The position numbers were made by a program, and so were the translations under genes. From contig JAZNKN010000020.1 of NCBI GenBank assembly GCA_045578625.1, positions 1 to 64,000 on the forward strand: a stretch of 64,000 nt of DNA, written 5' to 3'. This DNA is from RGIG3009 sp045578625. GTDB lineage: Bacteria > Bacillota > Clostridia > Oscillospirales > Acutalibacteraceae. This document shows, one piece after another, positions 1 to 7,612 of this stretch (position 1 is its first letter; each line of letters starts with the position of its first letter). The notes under the pieces are model-generated. The model searched no databases. It was given only the letters and a program-made list of their open reading frames with translations, and was not told the DNA's origin.

Positions 1-313
1 GTGAGGTTTTGCAGACGTTGGTTAGAGATCGTTTATAAATCCCGCAGTCGCGGGCAAACCGCGATAGCCCTCTTGTTAAGGAGGCTATGCGGGCGGGGTG
101 ACCACGCCCCTACAGGGGACAACATCGGATTTCTGCGAAACCGATTCGGGAGGGCACAGAGGCCCTCCCCTACGGTGCCGGTTTCATATTGTAGGGGAGG
201 GGTTTTTCTCTCCTGTGGAAACTGTGGAAATTGTATCTATCCGCCACTGTTTAATCTTTGCAAAACAAAGCAAACAAGGCAAGTGCACCGGCTGCTTCTG
301 CGTGGAACGGGAA
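1..313. other. Gene-free stretch with short GC-rich intergenic repeats
   Basis: No convincing gene is seen. From about 85 to 210 the sequence is a run of GC-rich palindromic units carrying the themes CCCCTAC and GTAGGGG, typical of short repeats scattered between genes in gut Clostridia. The palindromic unit at 148-169 also occurs, reverse-complemented, in the terminator after the GGGtGRT gene near 19.13 kb. An open frame runs through the stretch, but it has no ribosome site and its composition follows the repeats. Confidence 0.5.
148..169. repeat. Short palindromic intergenic repeat unit
   Basis: A 22-base near-palindrome with arms GGGAGGG and CCCTCCC round CACAGAGGC. The exact reverse complement forms the terminator stem at 19133-19154. 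Two copies of the same stem in unrelated intergenic places fit a dispersed hairpin repeat that can double as a terminator. Confidence 0.5.
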
Positions 314-342
314 TTGACAGAATGTGTCGGATGTGTTAGGAT
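314..342 (+). promoter_or_regulatory. SigA-type promoter for the Big2 lipoprotein
   Basis: TTGACA at 314-319 and TAGGAT at 337-342 are 17 bases apart. They sit 30 bases before the start codon at 373. Confidence 0.6.
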
Positions 343-372
343 GAAAAGGGATGTAAGAGGGGGTAATACCAG

Positions 373-1311
373 ATGAAACGATATATTGCACTGCTGGTCG
401 TCGGTGTGCTGTTGTTGTCTGTGTGCGGCTGCGCCAAGACGCCGAACACCAAGAATGGTGATGCGTCCAAAACCAAGGTCACGACCGCGACTACGACCAC
501 AACGGCCACAGCGACCACCACCGGCGACGTGACACCGACCGGTTGTGCGCACATGCGGTTGCAGGCAGCCACCTGTACCGAGGCGGCGAAGTGTCAGGAT
601 TGCGGACAGACCGAGGGCGAGGCGCTTGGGCACGATTTTGTGGAAAAGAACTGCACCCGCTGCGGCAGAAAGAACCCTGCGTATACGTCGCGTGTAGACG
701 TCATCGGCATCACACTGGATCAGACCGAAGCGGATCTGCTGATCGGCGAGACGGTATCGCTGGTTCACACCGTTAATCCGAAAAACGCCACGGACAAAAC
801 CGTGACCTGGAAGACCTCCAATCCGTCTATTGCGACGGTGGATGCAAACGGTGCGGTAACGGCGATAGCGGTCGGCGAGGCGACCATCACCGTGTCGAGT
901 GTCAACGGCAAGACCGCGATCTGCAAGATCAAGGTGCAGGAGATCGTGGTGGAGATGCCGATCTTTCCGACCGAGCTGATCTACAACGCGCAGCATAACG
1001 ACGTGTCGATCTTTTTGTTGATGGAGGATATTGAATACACCTACACCAAGACCGCGGCAGACGGCGGTACGTTGCTCATCCTGTTTGACGGTTGGCTGTC
1101 CTACGCCGGTGACGGTCACGGTGGCTACACCTACCCCGAATTCGGTTGGCGGCTGCGCGACGACAGCGACGCCATTGTGGCGGAGGATATTGCCCGCGGC
1201 GAAGAGGCGCTGACGATCGGCAACTCCATCGTCGGCCTAACGGCGGAGATTCCGTCGGTGAAGCAAGGGCGGTATCGTTTGGAGCTGTACAACCTGTACG
1301 TGAGAAAGTAA
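373..1311 (+). CDS. Lipoprotein with bacterial Ig-like (Big2) domain
   Basis: A predicted lipoprotein of 312 residues displayed on the outer face of the membrane. The N-terminus is a lipoprotein signal peptide with a cysteine-rich lipobox (LSVCGC; lipidated Cys probably at 18 or 20). A threonine-rich linker follows at about 33-51, then a short Cys/His segment with two CxxC pairs (about 60-100). A Big2-type domain lies at about 110-188, recognised by WKTSNPSIATVDANG and the closing GEATITV pattern. The C-terminal 120 residues resemble nothing I recognise. The start is preceded by a purine-rich AGAGGGGGTAA site. Substrate or partner is unknown; cell-surface adhesion is usual for Big2 proteins. 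It is monocistronic, between a promoter at 314 and a terminator at 1316. Confidence 0.75.
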   Translation: MKRYIALLVVGVLLLSVCGCAKTPNTKNGDASKTKVTTATTTTTATATTTGDVTPTGCAHMRLQAATCTEAAKCQDCGQTEGEALGHDFVEKNCTRCGRKNPAYTSRVDVIGITLDQTEADLLIGETVSLVHTVNPKNATDKTVTWKTSNPSIATVDANGAVTAIAVGEATITVSSVNGKTAICKIKVQEIVVEMPIFPTELIYNAQHNDVSIFLLMEDIEYTYTKTAADGGTLLILFDGWLSYAGDGHGGYTYPEFGWRLRDDSDAIVAEDIARGEEALTIGNSIVGLTAEIPSVKQGRYRLELYNLYVRK

Positions 1312-1315
1312 AAAC

Positions 1316-1353
1316 ACACCCCGAAGCGACTTTGTCGCTTCGGGGTGTTTCTT
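1316..1353. terminator. Bidirectional rho-independent terminator
   Basis: A 15-base perfect stem (1316-1330 with 1334-1348) has a TTT loop and a T-rich tail. It lies between the convergent lipoprotein gene and thiT and can serve both. Confidence 0.85.
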
Positions 1354-2188
1354 ATGATTGATCGGCAGGTTGACGTTTGGCAAGCCGTGCGGCGATCAGC
1401 TCAAGCAGGGCGGTGAGCAGTCCACCGCACAGCACGATGAGTCCGACCTGACCCCACGGAACAGCGGCAAGACCGCGCAGAAATAGCTCGCCGTCGGCGT
1501 TTTGCAGCGTCGGGGCAATGATGACGATCGCCCAAACCGCCGCTGCCAGAGCCACAACTTTGGCAAGAAGCGATACTGTGAAGGCCGCTCTGCCGGTGCT
1601 GTGGCGCGGGGTGGCGCGGGTCACGGCGCTCCCCTCAAAGGACAGTACCCGCGAGATGTATACCGCGCCAAGTACCAGAATGACGATCTCCGGCAGCATA
1701 TAGGTGGCATTGTAGGAGAGGGAATAGATGGCGGCTTGTGCGGTGGGGACCGACAGGCCTGCCCACACGGTACAACCGGTCAGCACGTGGCACAAATACC
1801 GCAGGGTGCCGGTAACGGCCGAGGCGAGTGCCAACGAGGTGCTTTGCGACAGACCGGGGCGGCGGAACAGACCCGCCAATCCCAACACAGCAAAGGCAAC
1901 GAGGTAGTCAAACAGGAGGATCATGACGACCGGAACAAAGCCGGTGGCGTAGGACAGATTATCCATACCCAACAGCATTTGGATGAGGCCATAGGCGAAG
2001 GCAGAGACGAGTCCCCAACGCGTGCCGTAGCGGTAAGCGATGAGGATGAGGGGCAGCATGCTGAAAGCAGTGACGCTGCCGCCATAGGGCATATCGACGA
2101 TCTTGACAATACTGAGCACCGAGGCGAACGCCAGCATAATGGCGCTTTCGGTCAGGCGGTACGCAGTACGGCCTACTTGCTTAGACAT
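1352..2188 (-). CDS. thiT: Thiamine ECF transporter substrate-binding subunit ThiT, C-terminally extended
   Basis: S-component of an energy-coupling-factor transporter that binds thiamine in the membrane and works with the shared EcfA/A'/T module, which is not in this window. The first ~185 residues match the ThiT family: an N-terminal LTESAIMLAFASVLS helix, VKIVDMPYGGSVTAFSMLPL, and a helical core of about six membrane segments. The upstream TPP riboswitch strongly supports the substrate. The protein is 278 residues against about 180-200 for usual ThiT; the extra part carries two more predicted membrane helices (about 213-240 and 252-275). I chose the ATG at 2188 because GAAAGGAAG lies just before it; the longer frame would run into the riboswitch terminator. 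Confidence 0.85.
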   Translation of the reverse strand: MSKQVGRTAYRLTESAIMLAFASVLSIVKIVDMPYGGSVTAFSMLPLILIAYRYGTRWGLVSAFAYGLIQMLLGMDNLSYATGFVPVVMILLFDYLVAFAVLGLAGLFRRPGLSQSTSLALASAVTGTLRYLCHVLTGCTVWAGLSVPTAQAAIYSLSYNATYMLPEIVILVLGAVYISRVLSFEGSAVTRATPRHSTGRAAFTVSLLAKVVALAAAVWAIVIIAPTLQNADGELFLRGLAAVPWGQVGLIVLCGGLLTALLELIAARLAKRQPADQS

Positions 2189-2228
2189 TCTACAACTTCC
2201 TTTCTTTCGGCGGTTGCCGTCCTTGAAC

Positions 2229-2262
2229 AAAAAAGACACCCTCCCGAAAAGGAGGGTGTCCC
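2229..2262 (-). terminator. Intrinsic terminator of the TPP riboswitch
   Basis: On the minus strand GACACCCTCC pairs with GGAGGGTGTC round a CGAAAAGG-type loop, followed by a run of T. Lying between the aptamer and the thiT start, it is the likely expression platform: TPP binding should end transcription before thiT. Confidence 0.8.
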
Positions 2263-2304
2263 GAAAACACATAGCGTATGCGCCCTGCAGTGCGCCTACA
2301 CGTG

Positions 2305-2390
2305 ATAACATCCCTCCGCCGGCATTATCCGGATCAGGTTCCAGGGTTAGAAGCGTTGCTTCCTCTCAGCCGATTACTCAGCACCCCTTG
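2305..2390 (-). ncRNA. TPP riboswitch (THI element) upstream of thiT
   Basis: Read on the minus strand, the element contains GGGGTGCTGAG, GGCTGAGAGG, and the highly conserved ACCTGATCCGGATAATGCC followed by GGCGGAGGGA. These are the signature parts of the thi-box aptamer, in the right order. A terminator follows at 2262-2229 and thiT after that, so it acts as an OFF switch when thiamine pyrophosphate is plentiful. Confidence 0.95.
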
Positions 2391-2403
2391 TTCAATTGCG
2401 CTC

Positions 2404-2432
2404 ATTGTAGCACAAGCCACGTGGCTTGTCAA
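2404..2432 (-). promoter_or_regulatory. thiT promoter
   Basis: On the minus strand a perfect TTGACA (2432-2427) and TACAAT (2409-2404) are separated by 17 bases. It lies between the end of the isocitrate dehydrogenase gene and the TPP aptamer, so thiT is transcribed on its own. Confidence 0.8.
2412..2429. promoter_or_regulatory. 18-bp perfect palindrome inside the thiT promoter (possible operator)
   Basis: ACAAGCCACGTGGCTTGT is a perfect inverted repeat filling the space between the -35 and -10 boxes and overlapping the -35. A protein bound there would block RNA polymerase. The cognate regulator is not evident in the window. Confidence 0.5.
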
Positions 2433-2454
2433 GCGCAAAACGGAAAATCTTGGT

Positions 2455-3654
2455 TTACGCCAGACGCTTAGCGATCTCGTCGAGGAATTCCACCGAGCTG
2501 ACGCGGCGCTTGTTCTCCAGCGTGGACAGCAGATACAGGTCGCCGGTCATCACGCCGTCCTCAATGGTCTGCAGCGTGGCGCGCTCCAGACGGTCGGCAA
2601 ACGCGACCAGCTCCGGCAGCTCGTCCAGCTCACCGCGCTTGCGCAGCGCACCCGACCACGCGAAGATGGTGGCCACCGAGTTGGTGGAGGTGGCTTCGCC
2701 CTTGAGGTGCTTGTAATAATGGCGGGTGACGGTGCCGTGGGCGGCCTCGTATTCGTACAGACCGTCGGGCGAGACCAACACACTGGTCATCATCGCCAAC
2801 GAGCCGAACGCGGTGGCGACCATATCGCTCATCACGTCGCCGTCGTAGTTCTTGCACGCCCAGATAAAGCCGCCTTTGGAGCGAATCACGCGGGCGACCG
2901 CGTCGTCGATGAGGGTGTAGAAATATTCGATGCCGGCGGCTTCAAATGCGTCTTTGTACTCCGCCTCGTAGATCTCGTTGAAGATATCCTTGAAGCGATG
3001 ATCGTAGATCTTGGAGATGGTGTCCTTGGTGGAGAACCACAGATCCTGTTTCTGGTCCAATGCGTACTTGAAGCAGGCGTGGGCGAAGCTAGTGATGGAG
3101 GCGTCGGTGTTGTGAACGCCCTGGATGATGCCGGCACCGTCAAAATCGTGGATGGTCTTGCGGTCGGTGCGGCCGTCCGGATAGGTGACGACCAGCTCCG
3201 CCTTGGCGGAGCTGTCCACGTACAGCTCGGAGTTCTTATACACGTCGCCGTAGGCGTGACGCGCCAAGGTGATGGGCTGCTCCCACGTGGAGACGCTGGG
3301 GGTGATGCCCTTGACCACGATGGGAGCGCGGAACACGGTGCCGTCCAACGCCGCACGCAGCGTGCCGATGAGGCTCTTCCACATTTCCTTCAAGTGGTAT
3401 TCCTCCACACGCTGAGCGTTGGGGGTGATGGTGGCACATTTGACACCGACGCCATACTTTTTGATGGCGTTGGCGGCGTCCACCGTCACCTGATCGTTGG
3501 TCTCGTCGCGATACGGCAAACCGAGGTCATAGTATTCGCATTTGAGATCCACAAACGGGATCAGCAGACGGTCTTTGATCTCTTTCCATAGAATGCGGGT
3601 CATTTCGTCGCCGTCCATTTCGACGAGCGGCGTTTTCATTTGAATCTTTGCCAT
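2455..3654 (-). CDS. icd: NADP-dependent isocitrate dehydrogenase, eukaryote-like type
   Basis: Oxidative decarboxylation of isocitrate to 2-oxoglutarate, supplying NADPH and the carbon skeleton for glutamate. The 399 residues align almost without gaps to the homodimeric NADP-IDH family, so human IDH1 numbering applies: Thr77, Ser94, Arg100, Arg109, Arg132 (ARHAYGD) and Tyr139 are all present, as are the metal aspartates of the IDDAVAR and YDGDVMSDMVA segments. The substrate loop that normally reads SPNGT reads SLIGT (94-98), so Pro95 and the substrate-binding Asn96 are Leu and Ile; the DNA is unambiguous. The start ATG follows a GGGAGAG stretch. Single gene with its own promoter; the call is firm but exact substrate preference is open. 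Confidence 0.9.
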   Translation of the reverse strand: MAKIQMKTPLVEMDGDEMTRILWKEIKDRLLIPFVDLKCEYYDLGLPYRDETNDQVTVDAANAIKKYGVGVKCATITPNAQRVEEYHLKEMWKSLIGTLRAALDGTVFRAPIVVKGITPSVSTWEQPITLARHAYGDVYKNSELYVDSSAKAELVVTYPDGRTDRKTIHDFDGAGIIQGVHNTDASITSFAHACFKYALDQKQDLWFSTKDTISKIYDHRFKDIFNEIYEAEYKDAFEAAGIEYFYTLIDDAVARVIRSKGGFIWACKNYDGDVMSDMVATAFGSLAMMTSVLVSPDGLYEYEAAHGTVTRHYYKHLKGEATSTNSVATIFAWSGALRKRGELDELPELVAFADRLERATLQTIEDGVMTGDLYLLSTLENKRRVSSVEFLDEIAKRLA

Positions 3655-3691
3655 AGGTAGTTCTCTCTCCCTTTTTTGAACTATGCCTTAC

Positions 3692-3720
3692 ATTATAGCC
3701 GATTTTGCAGAATAGCGCAA
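3692..3720 (-). promoter_or_regulatory. icd promoter
   Basis: On the minus strand TTGCGC (3720-3715) and TATAAT (3697-3692) have a 17-base spacer, 38 bases before the icd start codon. Confidence 0.7.
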
Positions 3721-3738
3721 CTGTTTTTGCTGTTTTTC

Positions 3739-3767
3739 TTGCGAATGACGAAGAACTGTTGTATACT
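3739..3767 (+). promoter_or_regulatory. Promoter for the CPBP protease gene
   Basis: TTGCGA at 3739 and TATACT at 3762 are 17 bases apart, 36 bases before the GTG start at 3804. Divergent from the icd promoter. Confidence 0.6.
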
Positions 3768-3803
3768 GATACTGTATAGCACCCAAGCGAGGCAGGTGAG
3801 ATC

Positions 3804-4793
3804 GTGTACCAACCCCCTTTTGAACAGCCGTTCTTTACGCCCTCTCCGGAGCAGGTGGCGCGGCAGCAGATGAAACGCGACGCGAATTTCGTCGGGTTTG
3901 TGCTGTTGGCGCTGATGGCAGCACAGCTGCTGCTGTCGATCGTGCTGAGCGCGCTGCAGGTGTTCGGGATGATCTCATTGTCCGGTATGGATAACACCTC
4001 GTATATGTTTTTCAATATGCTGACCTATCTGCTGTATCTGGCAGCGCCGGCGTTGCTGGTGGCACTCATCACACGGCGGCGGCAAAATCCGTTTCCCACA
4101 CGGCGCGTGAGCATCGGGAATTATGTGGTCGCGCTGTTCGGCGGGATGATGCTGGCTGTAGCGGCGAACTACGTGACGAGCTATCTGATGATGCTTTTGG
4201 AGTCGGTGGGAATTCCGTATCCGGAAATCCCCCAGAACCAATCGGGAACACCGACCAGTCTGGTGCTGAACCTGATCTCCACCGCGATCCTACCGGCACT
4301 GTTGGAGGAAATGGTAATGCGTGGGTACGTGCTGGGGGCGTTGCGTCCCTACGGCGATAAACTCGCGGTCGTTCTGTCGGCGGCGTTGTTCGGGTTGATC
4401 CACGGCAACGTGCTGCAGCTGCCGTTCGCGTTTATGCTGGGTCTGGCGTTGGGGTGGTTGGTCGTGCAGACCGATTGCATTTGGCCGGCGGTGCTGCTGC
4501 ATTTCGGCAACAACGCGATGTCGGTACTACTGGATTACGTGGAGCTGGCGGTGGGCGATAACGCTACCGCGACGGCGCTTACATTTCTCATTCTGGCGGT
4601 CGTGGGGACCGCTACGCTGATGGCGGCGTTTTTGTCAAACAAAAAACGGAGCGGTGACCTACTGCGCCCGATCGGCAACGGCGCAGGGTTGATCCCTGTG
4701 TCACAGCGGGTCAAGGGCATCCTTACCGCGCCGGCAATGATCGTAGGAGTGGGTGTATGGTGCGTGATACTGATCCGATCCATGCTGAGCTGA
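3804..4793 (+). CDS. CPBP-family intramembrane metalloprotease
   Basis: A 329-residue multi-spanning membrane protein of the CPBP (Abi/CAAX-processing-like) family. All three family motifs are visible in the C-terminal half: EEMVMR (EExxxR), FGLIHGN (FxxxH) and HFGNN (HxxxN). About eight membrane helices are likely, with a hydrophilic 25-residue N-terminus. Members process or degrade membrane-linked peptides or prenylated proteins; the substrate here is unknown. The start is GTG with AGGTGAG before it; an in-frame ATG lies 22 codons later. The 3' end overlaps tadA by 37 bases. Confidence 0.85.
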   Translation: MYQPPFEQPFFTPSPEQVARQQMKRDANFVGFVLLALMAAQLLLSIVLSALQVFGMISLSGMDNTSYMFFNMLTYLLYLAAPALLVALITRRRQNPFPTRRVSIGNYVVALFGGMMLAVAANYVTSYLMMLLESVGIPYPEIPQNQSGTPTSLVLNLISTAILPALLEEMVMRGYVLGALRPYGDKLAVVLSAALFGLIHGNVLQLPFAFMLGLALGWLVVQTDCIWPAVLLHFGNNAMSVLLDYVELAVGDNATATALTFLILAVVGTATLMAAFLSNKKRSGDLLRPIGNGAGLIPVSQRVKGILTAPAMIVGVGVWCVILIRSMLS

Positions 4794-5257
4794 TCGGCCG
4801 CGAGGCGGACGAACAGTATATGCGGCAGGCGTTGGCGCTGGCCCGCGAAGCGGCTGCCGAGGGCGAGGTGCCGGTCGGTGCGGTGATCGTGCGGGACGGT
4901 ACGGTGATCGCCTCCGGACGTAACCGCCGCGAGGGGGACAAGCAAGCGCTGGCACACGCGGAGATCGAAGCGATCTACAACGCCTGCGCGGCGTTGGGCG
5001 GCTGGCGGCTGTCGGGTTGTACGCTGTACGTGACACTGGAGCCGTGTCCGATGTGCGCCGGTGCCATCATCAACGCCCGTGTTGATCGGGTGGTGTACGG
5101 TGCGCCCGATCCTAAAGCGGGCTCCTGCGGCTCGCTGACCGATCTGTTCGCGCTGCCGTACAATCATCGGCCGGAGACCGACCGCGGTATACTCGAGGAA
5201 GAGTGTGCCGGTGTGCTGCGTGACTTTTTCCGCTCGCTGCGGCGGCGGGACGTATAA
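4757..5257 (+). CDS. tadA: tRNA-specific adenosine deaminase TadA
   Basis: Deaminates A34 of tRNA-Arg(ACG) to inosine in the cytosol. The cytidine-deaminase-fold zinc motifs are clear: HAEIEA (HAE, with the proton-shuttle Glu) and EPCPMCAGAI (PCxxC). The N-terminal MRQALALAREA and EVPVGAVIV are typical of TadA, and the 166-residue length fits. TAGGAG before the ATG at 4757 supports the long start, inside the end of the protease gene, so the two are probably translationally coupled. Confidence 0.95.
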   Translation: MVRDTDPIHAELIGREADEQYMRQALALAREAAAEGEVPVGAVIVRDGTVIASGRNRREGDKQALAHAEIEAIYNACAALGGWRLSGCTLYVTLEPCPMCAGAIINARVDRVVYGAPDPKAGSCGSLTDLFALPYNHRPETDRGILEEECAGVLRDFFRSLRRRDV

Positions 5258-5283
5258 CCAAGGCTTACCGACGGAGGACGCGT

Positions 5284-6150
5284 ATGGAAGACCGCGATCT
5301 TGACTTTAAGGGCAGGCATTTTCAGTTTATGTATTCTCTGGAGGCAAAGCCCGAGCCGGAGGATTTCTTTATGCACGCGCACGAGCGGTTCGAGCTGTTC
5401 CATTTTGTTTCCGGCAACGCGAAGTATCTGGTCGAGGGTACGGAATATACCCTCACCCCGCACGACACGCTGCTGATGCGGCCGTTTGAGGTACACCGTC
5501 TGGTGTTGGTGGACGACAGCGTGCCGTACGAGCGTATCGTCGTGCATTTTTCGGCGGATATGCTGGGCACCGACGAGGAGGCGAAAAGCGCGTTGTTGCG
5601 CCCGTTTTATGGACGCGAGTTGGGACGCGGCAATCGCTATGAGGTTTCGGATTTTTCGGGAGAGGGTTGGCCGTTTCGCGGCGATATCTCCAAGCTCATC
5701 GACCGCTTGGGTGACGACGCTGACGTTTTTATTGCTTCCAAGGTGCGCTCGTTTCTGGCGGAAACGTTGCTGCCTTTTGCCAAGCGCGATCGCAACGAAA
5801 CGCAGTTTTCCGTCAAGATCTCCGGCGTGTTGGAGTATATTAACGCAAATTTGTACGAGGATCTTTCGGTGGCGCAGATCTGCGAAGCGTGTTTCCTGAG
5901 CCGCGCGCAGCTCAACCGCCTGTTCAAATACGCCACCGGTACGTCGGTGTGGCAGTATATCACCACCAAGCGGCTGCTACAGGCAAAAACGCTCATCCGA
6001 TCGGGCGAGCGTCCCACCGACGTGTACGATCGGTGCGGCTTTACGGAATACTCCTCGTTTTACCGTGCCTACAAGGCGAAGTTTGGAAATTCGCCCGAGC
6101 AGGACAAGGCTAAGGGGGTTCGCTCCCTTTCTGGCGACCCATTTCCTTGA
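5284..6150 (+). CDS. AraC-family transcriptional regulator
   Basis: A 288-residue regulator. The N-terminal half is a cupin sensor with HAHERFELF and a PHDTLLMRP strand pair; the C-terminal ~100 residues are a double helix-turn-helix of AraC type (SVAQICEACFLSRAQLNRLF, then CGFTEYSSFYRAYKAKFG). It lies 26 bases after tadA and 91 bases before uxaC on the same strand, so it is the likely activator of the uronate genes, probably responding to a uronate or its intermediate (inference). GGAGG precedes the start codon. Confidence 0.85.
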   Translation: MEDRDLDFKGRHFQFMYSLEAKPEPEDFFMHAHERFELFHFVSGNAKYLVEGTEYTLTPHDTLLMRPFEVHRLVLVDDSVPYERIVVHFSADMLGTDEEAKSALLRPFYGRELGRGNRYEVSDFSGEGWPFRGDISKLIDRLGDDADVFIASKVRSFLAETLLPFAKRDRNETQFSVKISGVLEYINANLYEDLSVAQICEACFLSRAQLNRLFKYATGTSVWQYITTKRLLQAKTLIRSGERPTDVYDRCGFTEYSSFYRAYKAKFGNSPEQDKAKGVRSLSGDPFP

Positions 6151-6158
6151 AAAGAGCG

Positions 6159-6189
6159 AAATTGCAATATAATTGGACAAAATTGCAAT
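6159..6189. promoter_or_regulatory. Two direct AAATTGCAAT repeats upstream of uxaC (probable AraC-regulator operator)
   Basis: AAATTGCAAT occurs at 6159-6168 and again at 6180-6189. Each contains the perfect palindrome ATTGCAAT, and their start points are 21 bases apart, two turns of the helix. A TATAAT box lies between them at 6168 and a TACAAT at 6211. Paired, phased direct repeats are the usual binding pattern of AraC-family activators. Confidence 0.5.
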
Positions 6190-6241
6190 GGAAAATAGCA
6201 AAAAACCTAATACAATGGGCATATACAAGGAGGGATACGAC

Positions 6242-7612
6242 ATGAATACCAATTATTTGCTGCGTACCCCCGCGGCGGAAGCGTTGTATGCCAAGGTAGC
6301 TAAGCTGCCGATCATTGACTATCACTGCCATTTGTCCCCGAAGGAGATCGAGGAGGATGCGCCGTTTACGTCGATCGGTGAGCTGTGGCTGAGCGGTGAC
6401 CACTATAAGTGGCGCTTGATGCGTGCGGCCGGTGTCGAGGAAAAGTACATCACCGGTGATACCCCGTATCAGGAAAAGTTTCGCCATTTTGCCGCGGCGC
6501 TGTCGCTGGCGGCGGGCAGCCCGCTGTACCACTGGGCGCACATGGAGCTGTCGCTGTATTTCGGCATCGACGAGCATCTCACCGCCGACAACGCCGACGA
6601 TATCTGGGAGCGCGCCAACGCCGTGATCCGCAACGAGGGACTGTCTCCTCGTCGGATGATCCGCAAGGCAGGCGTGGCGTATCTGGCGACCACCGACGAC
6701 GTTGTTGATTCACTGGAGCATCATCGCCGCATCCGTGAGGACAAGTCGTTTGAGACGGTGGTTGCGCCGTCCTTCCGTACCGACAACGTGCTGCTCATTC
6801 GCCGCGCCGGTTACGCCGCGTATGCCGAAAAGCTCTCGGCAGTCAGCGGTGTGCAGGTGGCGGACGCCGCTTCGCTCAAGCAGGCACTGCTGCAGCGGTT
6901 GGATCACTTCTGCGCGAACAACTGCAAGTTTACCGATATCGGTATTCCGGATTTTCCGTCATATATCGCTACCGACGACGAGGCGGACGCAACCTATCGC
7001 AAGGCGCTCGCCGGTGAGGCGATCAGCGATGCGGAGTACAGCGGCTTCTTGGGAAATATGTATCTGTTCCTAGGTAAGGAGTATCAGCGCCGCGGATTGG
7101 TGATGCAGTGGCATCTGGCGGTGTACCGCAATGCCAGCACCAACCTGTTTGAAAAACTCGGCCCCGACTGCGGCGGCGACTGTGTCGGCGATCCGCTCAA
7201 GGGCGCGGACGTTATCCGGATGCTAGATGCCATCGAGCAGGCGGCCGGTGCTGTGCCGCAGACCATTCTGTACACGCTGCATCCCGGTATGGCGGATCAA
7301 CTGCAGACTATTGCGGGCAGCTTTCGCGGTGTACGCTGCGGTACGGCGTGGTGGTTCTGCGATCACAAGCGCGGTATTGAGCAACAGATCCGGGTAGTTG
7401 CCGAGTTGGGGCATTTGGGATCCTTCCTCGGTATGCTGACCGACAGTCGCAGCTTCTTGTCGTATGCACGGCACGATTATTTCCGTCGCATTCTGTGCAA
7501 CAAGCTGGCAACCTGGTGCGAAAACGGTGAGTTCGACCCTGCCATGGCAGAAGCGGTCGCACGCCGTGTTTGTTGTGAAAATATTAAAATGCTGATAGGA
7601 GGATCCGTATGA
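6242..7612 (+). CDS. uxaC: Glucuronate isomerase (uronate isomerase)
   Basis: Isomerises D-glucuronate to D-fructuronate and D-galacturonate to D-tagaturonate, the first cytosolic step of uronate breakdown. The 456-residue protein has the family's metal-binding DYHCHLSPKEI near the N-terminus, LWLSGDHYKWRLMRAAG, MQWHLAVYRNAS, and the C-terminal GMLTDSRSFLSYARHDYFRR. I chose the ATG at 6242 because ACAAGGAGGG stands just before it; the frame is open further upstream but would overlap the operator. First gene of a tightly coupled operon with uxuA and an SDR. Confidence 0.95.
   Translation: MNTNYLLRTPAAEALYAKVAKLPIIDYHCHLSPKEIEEDAPFTSIGELWLSGDHYKWRLMRAAGVEEKYITGDTPYQEKFRHFAAALSLAAGSPLYHWAHMELSLYFGIDEHLTADNADDIWERANAVIRNEGLSPRRMIRKAGVAYLATTDDVVDSLEHHRRIREDKSFETVVAPSFRTDNVLLIRRAGYAAYAEKLSAVSGVQVADAASLKQALLQRLDHFCANNCKFTDIGIPDFPSYIATDDEADATYRKALAGEAISDAEYSGFLGNMYLFLGKEYQRRGLVMQWHLAVYRNASTNLFEKLGPDCGGDCVGDPLKGADVIRMLDAIEQAAGAVPQTILYTLHPGMADQLQTIAGSFRGVRCGTAWWFCDHKRGIEQQIRVVAELGHLGSFLGMLTDSRSFLSYARHDYFRRILCNKLATWCENGEFDPAMAEAVARRVCCENIKMLIGGSV

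Noticed and set aside
1..372. Open frames in the first 370 bases
   Set aside because: They follow GC-rich repeats and run into the promoter of the lipoprotein gene; no ribosome site or family seen.
5258..5283. Separate promoter for the AraC-family gene
   Set aside because: Only 26 bases lie between tadA and the regulator; no promoter can be seen, so it is probably read from the tadA transcript or from within tadA.
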